Source: Syncephalis fuscata
Taxonomy: Eukaryota; Zoopagomycota; Zoopagomycetes; Zoopagales; Piptocephalidaceae
DNA length: 64,000 nucleotides
Direction: 5' to 3'
Assembly: GCA_025786725.1 (NCBI GenBank)
Contig: JAHLTZ010000021.1
Location: forward strand, 62,001-126,000
This document shows, piece after piece, positions 10,342 through 20,082 of this stretch. The number at the start of each line of letters is the position of its first letter. Position 1 is the first letter of the stretch. The notes below the pieces were generated by a model. The model was not told where the DNA came from and ran no database searches. It saw only the letters and a program-made list of their open reading frames with translations. A program made the position numbers and the translations under genes.

Positions 10342-13300
10342 ATGTCTACGTTCACTCCTTCTATTTTTATATTCTATCTATCACTATTTATTATTATTGT
10401 TATTATTATAAGTATTATAAGTATTGATAGTTATTCTATAATGCAATTCCTATTAAAATATGCTTTTATTCGATCGAAAGACAATAGTCTTGATGGAGGG
10501 TCGTTTATTGTAAAAGGGCGTCTATTTCTATGGAATTTATTTTGTTGGAGTGTTGTAGGATTATGGACAGTTAGACTAGAGCATTTAAGTGCTAGTGCTA
10601 AAGTAAATCGCATTAAAACATCTTCTATGACTGCTCAGCGTCAAAATGATTTAAAGTAAGCATGGAAATATAGCGTGTTTAAGTAGCTAATTCATTAGTA
10701 ATAGGCTTGAAGTACGCGTAGGTTATACTGGTATAATTGTCATTGTATAAGTCTAAACTTAATAATATCATAGGAAATGTTTTATTTTGCATTCGATAAA
10801 TATATGACGCATGCGTTTCCGTTAGATGAAGTAAATTGATATTAGTATTTAAATTCTAATGACTTATTGATTATAGTTGAAACCATTAAATTGTACAGGA
10901 AGAGGGAGGGATTATGTTAAATGGTAAGTGTACTATTTAAATAGCTAAATATCAATTAATACGTAATAATATGTACTGTATCATACTTGTAGGGATAATC
11001 ACGATAATGACGTATTAGGCGATTATTCATTAACTTTAATTGACACTTTGGATACATTAGTGGTAAATATTAATTACGTAATTTATTAATAGTACTTTAA
11101 TTAACATACATATATATTATCTAGGTATTGAAAGATAAAGCATCCTTTTCACAAGCCATTCGTATGGTCATTGAACACGTTTCATTTAATCGTGATAATC
11201 GAATTCAATTATTTGAAACAACCATTCGTGTATTGGGTGGACTAGTAAGTTACGATCTACCTAACCGGTTAGAGTAATACTAATAGATGCTAATAGTTAT
11301 CGGCCCATTTACTGGCTACTGATAAGCGATTTGGTTTTGATCTTGATTGGTATAATGATGAGTTATTGAATATGGCTCATGATTTGGGTGTACGTTTAAT
11401 GCCGGCTTTTACTGAATCGCCTACGGGAATTCCCTATGCGCGAGTAAGTATATTTATAGAGTTGGTGAATGATAGAGTGTTTTAATGGTCATTAATAAAT
11501 GATAGGTTAATTTAAAATATGGTGTACCCCCAAATGAACTCACGGATACATGTCCAGCTGGTGCAGGCACGCTTATTTTAGAATTTGGTATGCTTTCTCG
11601 ATTGACGGGTGATCCACAATTTGAGGTAAATAATAGTGACTAGTATAACTAGTTAGATAATTAGTTAGATAACATTATAACGATTAAATAAATAGCAAGC
11701 GGCTCATCGTGCTCTTGAAGGATTGTGGTCACGTCGATCAAAGCTTGGTCTTGTAGGAAGTGTGTTGGATGTAATCACGGGTACTGTAGGTAGTGAAGTG
11801 CTTGTAATACTAATGCTAATACTATTGAAATAACGATTTAGTGGATAAATCGTATATTTACAGTTGGAGCGGGTGTCGATTCGTATATTGAATACTTGCT
11901 AAAAGCCGAAATCTTATTTGATGAACCGTTATATGGACAAATGTTTGAGGACATTTATCGATCAGTTATGTTGAATTCCCGCGACACTCAAGGCTATCTC
12001 TATTTATGGATTGATATGCATACACAGAATTTGCGTACCCAGTTTATTGACAGTCTAGGGGCGTTTTTTCCTGGTTTACAGGTAATGCTGAATACAATAT
12101 CTATATGAAAGCTTACACTCTTTATATATATATGTACAGGTACTTGATGGAGATGTTGATAATGCTATACGAGGTCATCTGGTATATTACGAGATATGGA
12201 AAAAATATGGACTATTACCAGAACGCTATAGCTTCCAAGAACGCAAGCCAGCTATGGAGCAATATCCATTGCGCCCAGAATTTGTTGAATCAACGTATTT
12301 CTTATACCGAGTAAGTGGTTTTATAATGTTAAAATGTTTGACCATTCACTGTTGATTAATGACGTTTTTAATAGGCCACTAAGAATCCATTTTATTTAGA
12401 GGTTGGCGAGATGATTGTTAAAAGCTTGCAAGCTTATGCTCGTGTCGACTGTGGATTTACTACCGTAGAAAATGTTATAACTAAACAAAAGGCAAATCGA
12501 ATGGAAAGTTTCTTTCTTAGTGAAACTTTAAAGTATCTTTATTTGCTATTTGATGAAGGTATTTGCATACACACATATGAATCTTTTCGTATCAATGGTG
12601 ACTAATGACATACTAATTAGATAATATTATTAATCATAGTGATGTTAATTTTGTATTTACCACTGGTAAGTAATATAAATACACTGCACTTTTATTGATT
12701 GATTAATTACTGATATAAATGGTCGATTGACTGATAGAGGCACATATTTTCCCTATTCCTCACAAGCATAATGCTAGTCTATATCGACGACCTCGTTCAA
12801 GTCGACCGCATTATCAACAGCCTCGATTGACCGAACTTTATTCTAGTGTATCATTACCACGTACTAAAGTCTGTCCTGTATATCCACCGCGGAATGAAAT
12901 AGTTAGAAACTATCGATATCGTCAGGATCTTGATTGGATTCGTGCAGTGATTGGTGGGCCATTGAAGCGTGTATCCGGAGAGGGCCAATGCACTATGCCA
13001 CATGCCTTGGGACCTTGGGAATTGGAACGAGACACGAACGATAATTTATTAGCTTCAAAAGCGATAAAATCATCAAATAAAGATACATCGGATACTATAG
13101 CCAATTATCATAACTCAACGATAACTAAAAAGCCAGAAGAAAGATATCAAAAGCAGTTATCAGCAAAACAACGACGTTTATACGCTACATGGATTCGTTC
13201 AAATACCATGGCCTATTCGCAACTAATGGCTGCTTACCAAAATGCCGATGCACGTCTTGTATGTATTCCTGCTATTAGCGTACTTTACTCGCCCCACCAG

Positions 13301-13351
13301 CTTATATCGAAGCGACATCATCGCCCGATAACTGGTAAGATATCAAAATGA
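10342..13351 (+). CDS. EDEM-type GH47 mannosidase-like protein (ER-associated degradation)
   Basis: EDEM/Mnl1 proteins are GH47 alpha-1,2-mannosidase-like proteins of the ER lumen that trim or bind N-glycans of misfolded glycoproteins. Fourteen exons: 10342-10655, 10705-10717, 10774-10830, 10877-10923, 10993-11062, 11125-11244, 11297-11443, 11506-11625, 11696-11785, 11842-12081, 12140-12310, 12375-12558, 12621-12665 and 12738-13351; 2,232 nt, 743 residues. Family blocks in order: [103 protein letters not shown] and FVFTTEAH. Exon 2 is only 13 nt. The N-terminus is hydrophobic; the start may be 10342 or Met 34 at 10441, which puts a signal anchor ([12 protein letters not shown]) nearer the end. 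The C-terminal 170 residues after TTEAH are basic and unrecognised. Confidence 0.93.
10705..10717 (+). other. 13-nt micro-exon of the EDEM-type gene
   Basis: Exon GCTTGAAGTACGC is flanked by AATAG and GTAGGT. It is needed to join phase 2 of exon 1 to phase 0 of exon 3 and gives K-LEVR-EMFY, which fits the family's LREKVKEMFY. Confidence 0.65.
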
Positions 13352-13483
13352 TTATACTAATATATAATAAAAGCATTTATTTCATTAATTACTAGGTGCA
13401 ATTTAATGTAACCATTTTACACAAATGATCACAGTGTCAAATCATCAAGTAATTAATGTCCTATTTTTGTATACTATGATTAT

Positions 13484-14273
13484 TTAATATTGAACCATTG
13501 AGTAAACGGGAGCATCCAATTGTTTGGCACCCTCAAGGAATGCTAGTTCAATAATAAACAGGAATGAATGGATATGGCCACCGGATTTCTTGACCAATTC
13601 TCCAGCAGCGGACGCGCTTCCGCCTAAATATTAATTGATAAAAGTTTTTAAGCTATTATTTATTTATACTACTCACCAGTGGCAATAAGATCGTCGATTA
13701 CAATTACATTTTGACCGGGTTGAATAGCATCATCTTGCATTTCAAATATATCCTAATAGCATAATATTTGACATAAATATATAAAGATGTATAATTGCTA
13801 CACTTACAACGCCATATTCTTTGGTATATTCCGCACTAAAACAAGTGCCTGGTAATTTGCCTCGCTTGCGCACTGGAACAAACGCCGCGCCCAATTGACA
13901 AGCAAGCATGGGTCCTAATAAAAATCCACGTGCATCCAATCCTAATAATGACGCAATCAATTAATACCTGCGCTTCGATAATCTATATTAGGCTGGGCAA
14001 ACCACTTACCAACGACCATGTCAATCTTTGAAAGATTATTTTTGCAATAGCGTTCAAAATGACCAATCAATAGCTTGACAGCCTCGGGATCCTTAAAGAT
14101 AGGGAAAATATCTTGAAAGAGAATTCCCTATTGCCGAGTTGAGTCATAGTTGGAATAAAACTTTAATAAATTCTTTAACAACAGCCTACCTTTTGAGGAA
14201 AGTCAGGGAATGGACGAAGCATTCCCTTGATTTTCTCCACTTCCTGTTCGTGTTGCTGTTGTTGAGCGGTCAT
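13484..14273 (-). CDS. APRT: Adenine phosphoribosyltransferase
   Basis: APRT salvages adenine to AMP using PRPP in the cytosol. Exons: 14273-14190, 14127-14010, 13941-13808, 13752-13677 and 13623-13484; 552 nt, 183 residues, the normal size. Seen in order: [20 protein letters not shown] (N-terminal hood), [28 protein letters not shown] (flexible loop), EYTKEYG, and the PRPP loop [20 protein letters not shown] with both acidic residues, ending in SMVQY. All joints are phase-consistent and there is no frame break. It converges on the EDEM gene with 132 bp between stops. With FGAM synthase it covers both de novo and salvage purine supply in this window, though they are not adjacent. Confidence 0.95.
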
Positions 14274-15000
14274 AACTGCTATTGAACTAAAAAGAAAGAA
14301 ATGACAAACGGATAGCTACGACTCAGTGGTAGTATAGGCAAGATTTGGTATAAAGAGAAAGAAAAATCAATTAATTTTAAGATGCGATGCTGAATCTTAA
14401 AAAGATATCAGCTGCATAGTAATTATTATTTTGCTGCTAATATGTATTCTGATAATGACTTTTTTATAGCACTGTATATTAAGAAAAAACTGTAAAAACT
14501 GTTCTTTTTTATTTTGTTAAAATAAAATGATATAAAATTAAGTGATAAAGAAAATGTATGAATATTGGTGGTAAAGTATAATGTAGGTGTATCCGATTAA
14601 GGGAACCAAATTGTAATTTACAAAGAGTATAGACAATAGCAAAAGGATAACTTTTCAGAAATTGTTTTGATAGAACATAGTATGACTGAATAAGTGCAAA
14701 GATTCAAACTATTCAACAAATGTAATTATTAATAAACAAACAGCTTTATTAATATAGCGTGTTCAATATATGATAATTAATTAGTTTGCTTAGTAATATT
14801 AAATGGCACATAATGTAAACCACAGACTTTAAAAAAAACTGAATATTTGAATCTACTGTACGGAGAATACACTGTATTAAATATTATATTTAGATAAAAT
14901 TATTGACATTCTTTATTATGAATTGCTATCTAATTTATTAAAAAACAGTAGTCCAAATAAATAACAGAATAATGTTAAACAGTGTCCATATTTAAATTGT
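14274..15000. other. AT-rich region: APRT promoter and outer end of the inverted repeat
   Basis: The first 250 bp are the APRT upstream region. From about 14527 the sequence belongs to the left arm of the inverted repeat (non-coding, 3' of the protease gene). No gene is seen. Confidence 0.55.
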
Positions 15001-15331
15001 TTAACTCCTAACTGTTCCATAATATGGGACATAAACAGCACGGTTCGATGGTGACCCATTAACTCCTGGACTAGGATCAATTACGATATACCCGGAATAC
15101 GGCTGTATCTTATTCTTTGGAATGTTTCGCTTTATATTAATATGTATCCTGATCTCGGCTGTCTGGTATGGTTGTAGATTAATAGGTTTTGGAAGGAAAC
15201 AGTTGTAAGTACATCTGTTTTTGGCGACGAATTGCTAATAGATGTTGATTTTGGACCTCTAGCATTTGAAATATATGAAAAACTACACGATAGTGCTGTG
15301 GCGGATTGGGATGAAATTTTGATCGGCACAT
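15001..15331 (-). pseudogene. Frameshifted C-terminal domain of the subtilase
   Basis: Downstream of the stop at 15332 the protein clearly continues in other frames. First comes DTYINTVNVPIKISSQSA, then after a second shift near 15199 LQPYQTAEIRIHI and YSGYIVIDPSPG, ending with VPYYGTVRS and a stop at 15001. This is the Fn3-like domain typical of large Vpr/C5a-peptidase-type subtilases. The span 15001-16846 is 1,846 nt, so two single-base insertions would make it an even 616 codons. Both breaks are shared with the right-arm copy, so they either predate the duplication or are not simple read errors. Confidence 0.7.
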
Positions 15332-16846
15332 TTACTGTATTGATATAAGTATCTCCATATCAATTGAAGATGGCTCAACGCGAATGTTTTTAGTTTCCAT
15401 TAGTTTGCTAAGATTAATCATGCCAGCACCTTGATATTCCACAGGAGCGTAGTCATTTAGATTGCTATTTTTGACTGGAACTGCGTTGTTTTGTAATATA
15501 GTTTTCATAGCTTTAAAGCCAATCGAACTATATCGATTAAGCTCAACCATCAATGCAGCTGCACCAGCAACATAGGCAACAGCAGCTGATATATTGCTGA
15601 AATAAGGTTTGCTTAGTTGTTTATAAATTGTGCCAGTGTAAACGTTGTAGCTTGGTGCCAAAATGTCAGGATAGTGAGGCGGTATGGATGGCTCGTTTTG
15701 CAATCCAGTTGTGTCAGTAGTAACATTACCATCCTCAATGTAACCATACTTTTTTGCAAAAGTATATTTGTACCCACGGTTATTTCTATAACCTTCTTCT
15801 ATAAATAAAGCATCTTTTTCACTAATATTAAATAAAGGCATATCGCATTCCTTTCTTGTTTTAGGACCGTTTACAGTGATAAGGGCAGTCATTTCTAATG
15901 CCTTAGCAAGCTTTAGCAAGGCCTCAATTTCTGTTTTTTTATACCAAATAAGCGCAATGCCTCCTTGATGAAACCCATTAAAATGTTCATCTGATGTACC
16001 TATAGGATTATTGGGAAAGATATCTACTTCTTTACCAAAACCATAGTTCATGTTTGAACATGTAGACGTAAACTCGATACGACGTCCAGTTGTTTTTTCT
16101 TCAAACCAATGCGATAGACGGTATTTTTGTTTAGCGCCACCGACTTTTAATACAGGAAGGCCTTGGTATGAAAAGAATTGCTGGCTTAAAAAATTATTAT
16201 TTGTTGCTGCAGCAATCATAATCACATCTTTTACTCCAGCAATTATTATCATTTGTCTTAGCTTGGCGCTGTTTTCATCTATAACGGCAATTTCCGGCAA
16301 TACAATAATTTTCATTTGATCATTGATTGCAGCTGTTAGAGCTTGCAACACCAATAAGGTTGAAGTTGGACCTTGGCAGTTAAATACGCGATAGGTGCCA
16401 AGTGTCGCCTCGGGCGCAACTCCAGTAAAATAATCGGTTTTTGCAACGGCAATCCCAGCCATGTGCATGCCAAAATTATTGCAATAAGGTAACTGTTTAG
16501 ATTTGTTATTGCTTTTTACAAAATCGCGATAATAGTTATAATTTCCGTTAAATGCATCAATACCTTGATCAATCCCACTGTCAATGATTCCGATTTTCAC
16601 GTCTCTTCCTTTGAACTCTGCGTCGTGAAGTGCCTTAATACCCGTGGGCACATAGTAAGGCGTTACACAAACTGGCTTGCCGGTGATTTTGGAACTAATA
16701 TAAGGACGGTTGTGAGTAATTTTAGTGCTAAAATCATCTTCATGTGTTATGACGCTGTTTACGGCAAAGTGATGTGTCGAACATAATAGCAATAGTGTAA
16801 AAATCGATAATATTCGCCCTTGTCTTGCTATCATTACCATGATCAA
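15332..16846 (-). CDS. Secreted subtilisin-like serine protease (catalytic part, left copy)
   Basis: A 504-residue intronless S8-family protease. A signal peptide follows the first Mets (RILSIFTLLLLCSTHHFAVNS). There is no obvious long I9 propeptide. Catalytic Asp is in VKIGIIDSGIDQG, His in FGMHMAGIAVA (family GHGTHVAGI), the oxyanion Asn region in AAATNNN, and Ser in FSNISAAVAYVAGAAAL (family GTSMAxPxVAGAAAL). The triad is therefore kept, but in degenerate surroundings (MHM for THV, NIS for GTS). Between His and Ser lies an insert of the PA-domain type seen in Vpr/C5a-peptidase-like enzymes. The ORF ends early, where the C-terminal domain continues out of frame. An extracellular protease with relaxed specificity or reduced activity is possible. 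Duplicated in inverted orientation at 27054. Confidence 0.85.
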   Translation of the reverse strand: MIMVMIARQGRILSIFTLLLLCSTHHFAVNSVITHEDDFSTKITHNRPYISSKITGKPVCVTPYYVPTGIKALHDAEFKGRDVKIGIIDSGIDQGIDAFNGNYNYYRDFVKSNNKSKQLPYCNNFGMHMAGIAVAKTDYFTGVAPEATLGTYRVFNCQGPTSTLLVLQALTAAINDQMKIIVLPEIAVIDENSAKLRQMIIIAGVKDVIMIAAATNNNFLSQQFFSYQGLPVLKVGGAKQKYRLSHWFEEKTTGRRIEFTSTCSNMNYGFGKEVDIFPNNPIGTSDEHFNGFHQGGIALIWYKKTEIEALLKLAKALEMTALITVNGPKTRKECDMPLFNISEKDALFIEEGYRNNRGYKYTFAKKYGYIEDGNVTTDTTGLQNEPSIPPHYPDILAPSYNVYTGTIYKQLSKPYFSNISAAVAYVAGAAALMVELNRYSSIGFKAMKTILQNNAVPVKNSNLNDYAPVEYQGAGMINLSKLMETKNIRVEPSSIDMEILISIQ

Positions 16847-17583
16847 TTATCGTATCGAAAGTACTTGTATAGAAAGTGTTGATAAAAGCGAATAAAAAAC
16901 GAGACGCTGTAAAAAAATAATGTATTTTGAATAGGTACCTGGTAGTTATTTTCAAATTCAGATAATACCATAAAGAAGTACTGATATGCGCTAAATGATA
17001 TGTTAGATTATCAAACAGATACTTAAACGTGTATCCAAATAGTGTTAACGATAGAGAGCAGTCAAATAGAAGCCACCAGTGATTTGATTTTTGTTTAAAT
17101 GTTTAGTTTTGGTAATTGCCATGCAATATTATTTCTTCTTTAATCAACCACCACAATTTATATATATTTATAGAACCATCTGCCCGTGGTATTATACGCC
17201 AATAGAAATAGCTTGAAATCAACCTATATTCTAAATTATAAATACGCTATTATATACAGCTATATACATAGTTTGAAATCAACCTATTTAATCATTTGCT
17301 TGCTATTTAGTATATCAATTCCATCTATTTCATTGCATATATATATATGTTTTCATATTGTTTCAGCAATACGTAAAAGCAGTAAGATTTATTAATAAAC
17401 AAATAAGCAACTTATACAACAGATAAGATGGTTTGAATGCTAATATATGTGCTATGGTAACTGATGCCACGCACCATCCAGTCACATGTTCAATAAAACG
17501 CATTTCTGGTTCAATTATACAGATAGTATTGGATGTAGGTATTTGGCCTTTAAATAACAAAAAATAGTTAATAGATTATTTAT

Positions 17584-17668
17584 AAAAGATAAAATGCATA
17601 ATGATATACCAAGCAGTTAATAGCGAAAATGATCATTTATTGGATGTTGATGCTGTGCAGCTAAAAAT
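17584..17668. other. Inner boundary of the left arm
   Basis: The repeat ends about 85 bp downstream of the stop codon of the kinase-like gene, so the duplicated block joins unique DNA inside that gene's 3' flank. Confidence 0.5.
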
Positions 17669-18901
17669 TTATATTGACGATTGAGAAATTGGAGCTAAAC
17701 TGTCTAGTAAATCTTTGGGCGCCTTTCGCCGTTCCAATGATATAGCAAGTAGATCACTCAATAATTGAGGAAACATTGCCAAGGCTTCTTTCTCTATATC
17801 ATTCTCGGCCCATTTAAGAATATCAAGTGGAGTACAGGTGTGTTTCTTGTTGTTATACACGTATAGCATGCGCTCCTTTAACTTGTCAGCGGGCCATAGC
17901 GTCATTACCATTCGCTGCTTATCTATACCATATGGCGGTATTTGCATAAATACTCGATATAAGCTTGAGCCTAATCCCCAGCTATCCAGAAGTCGCATTT
18001 CCATTGGAGCGGTAGGATTATAAAACTCGGGAGGACAAAGTCCAACCATACAAATAGCCGATCGCTTTTCATCACCAGTAAATACAATTGAATTGTCAAA
18101 ATCAATAACTTTGATTTCTATTACTTCAGCTTGAATTGGTTCAGCATTAACAATAATATCTACTAGCCAATGAAGCGTGTTAATAATGGCGATCCAATGA
18201 TTATAATATTGCTAAAAAATTAAAAGTTCAACTTACTTTCTAATTTAAGATCACGGTGTGCAACATGTGCTTCGTGCATAAATGCCACACCTGTTAAACG
18301 TGTTAGTCTATCAATAGTTTACCACGTAGCAACTTGCCTGATAATATCTGGAAAAAAATGCTTTTAAGCTGACGGACCTTAGCGGTATCCATAATTCTTA
18401 AATGGTTGTATAGGTCTACGGATTTACGGAAGCTTGATAACACCATGCATTTGTAGCCGTTTTCCGTTTCAAACTTTTCATAAAGTTCCACGACGTGATT
18501 AGCCATAAGTGCGTTTTTTGGCGTCAGTTTATTTTTAAGTGCATTTAGTGCCTAACATTACATTTATTAGTAGCTAAAAGATCTGCTAATATGCTACCTA
18601 CCGTAAAGGCCTTTATTTCTGTTTCAAACAGATTTTTGTCTTTAATACATTTTAAAAAAGCTGGTTTATCAGTAGCGTAAAGACCTTTTGCAGTATAAAG
18701 ATCGTTTGATTTAGTGCCCGCCAGTTTTTCTGTAAGCATTAGTCTTAGATCTTTAGGTAGAATAGGTTCTACTGAACGCCGCTCGAGCAAAATACGATCT
18801 TTTCTGTGATATTTATATGGCACAGTTGCTTCCACACAATTTATGCTATTGACAGCAAGAATAAGTCCATAAGCAAGGAATAGTCTAGAAAGTAGCAGCA
18901 T
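17669..18901 (-). CDS. Secreted protein-kinase-like protein
   Basis: A eukaryotic protein-kinase fold behind a signal peptide (MLLLSRLFLAYGLILAVNS, cut near CVEA). Exons: 18901-18602, 18551-18338, 18290-18237 and 18159-17669; 1,059 nt, 352 residues. Motifs in order: N-lobe Lys in AFLKCIKDK, helix-C Glu in ETEIKAF, hinge region GYKCMVLSSF, helix E QILSGVAFMHEAHV, catalytic loop HRDLKLEN (Asp, Lys and Asn kept), metal motif VIDFDNS (DFD, not DFG), a short activation segment, CPPEFYNP in the APE position, and LDSWGLGSSLYRVF as helix F. The glycine-rich loop is poor (YTAKGLYATDK). Intron 2 has a GC donor and intron 3 ends in a TAGTAG double acceptor. Activity is uncertain: the ATP/metal residues are mostly present but DFD and the weak G-loop are unusual. 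A role outside the cell or in the secretory route is inferred from the signal peptide only. Confidence 0.82.
18160..18165 (-). other. NAGNAG tandem splice acceptor
   Basis: The kinase intron 3 ends in TAGTAG. Using the second AG gives LENIIVN with the catalytic-loop Asn; using the first adds one residue and loses that register (LEIDIIVN). Confidence 0.55.
18291..18337 (-). other. GC-AG intron in the kinase-like gene
   Basis: A 47-nt intron starting GCAAGTTGC, with GACTAACACG as branch site and acceptor TTAACAG. It is the only joint giving QILSGVAFMHEAH in frame. Confidence 0.75.
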
Positions 18902-20082
18902 AGTGTTGTTTAGAATGTCCGTTATTTCTGGTTTGACAAAATGTATGAATCAAGGTTAGGAAGAAGATATTGGAATGCAAATGCAGCACTGTTTTTATTA
19001 AATATACTAAATGTTGAACAGCAGACGATACTGATTGTAATTGCGGGGTAAGCCGGAGATAACAAAATGAGACTGCCTTGTAAAGCTATCTTTTGCCATT
19101 TTATGAAAGTCAAAACAAAGCACGTGGTATTTTTAAAATAATATTTAGCAATTTCCCTATATATTATCCACGTTCCAATATGTTTGCTATATTGACAATT
19201 TTAAATGCTCATGGCTATTTATAACAAGTTTTTATAAGTTACGAATATCTTGTTTTGGAGCAATAGGTTGAGAACTATTGCTTTTCAAACTGTGCAGATG
19301 TGCAGCTGTTACATTCTGATACGATTATTACCAGAAATTTGGTTGATTAGTATAAATTGTAAGTTTAATTCGATGTTTCGTTGGTTCTATTATAAATGTT
19401 TTTGCAAATATTACATAATTTTTCAACACATTGTATAAATATTTATTCTATCGTCTGCATGTATAACATAAATACATAGCTACTATGCTTATTTTCTCTA
19501 TTCTATTTACCATGATTATGTCAATTCGTCTTTATTAGTATCCTTAACTATGTAATACCGATTTTATTTATATGATGTTAAATGTTTTAGTTATAAAAGT
19601 ATTATACATAGCCAATAGCTGTTGATATATAAATATTATTTTCATATAGCAACTTAAGAATATTTTACTTGGCAGTGACCGATTTATTCACAATCTTTCT
19701 ATGTACAATGCTTTACTTTTTAATTTGTATTATTTGCTATTGCGTATTATTCCCCTTGTTAATCAATTAAATATGGTTTTTTGTAAGTAGTAAATACTAT
19801 AATTAGCTATATTTAATACAATTAATTTTATAATAGCTATTTTAACAATACTAGCGATGATTTATTTAGCTATTTATCTTATTTATATCTAGCTATTGCT
19901 ATTAAACAATTATCAGCCATAACTGACACCTTTGTTTTAAATGCACGTGACGACATAAGCCAATCAAATTGCCATACGCACACGCAATATATCTACGTAA
20001 CAAACAAAATACACTAGTTTAAAACAGTTACTTTATCTTTTCTGTTTAATTAGCGTACAATTTTATTTCATTCGATAAAGAC
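18902..20082. other. AT-rich intergenic region
   Basis: Upstream DNA of both the kinase-like gene and PI31. A few short ORFs show no recognisable protein features. I see no RNA gene. Confidence 0.5.

Larger units (their letters stand above)
14527..17583 (+). repeat. Left arm of a 3-kb inverted repeat
   Basis: The reverse complement of this stretch recurs at 26317-29373. Matching positions add up to 43898 at both the inner and outer ends of the protease gene. Within the protease and its upstream region the arms are nearly identical, with about five 1-2 nt indels and a few substitutions. Towards the outer end more differences appear, and similarity stops near a run of T/A. The arm carries a secreted subtilase and about 0.7 kb upstream of it. 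Confidence 0.93.

Noticed and set aside
18239-18290. TTTTTTAG near 18220 as acceptor of kinase intron 3
   Set aside because: It leads to an immediate stop (TAA) and removes the catalytic-loop register.
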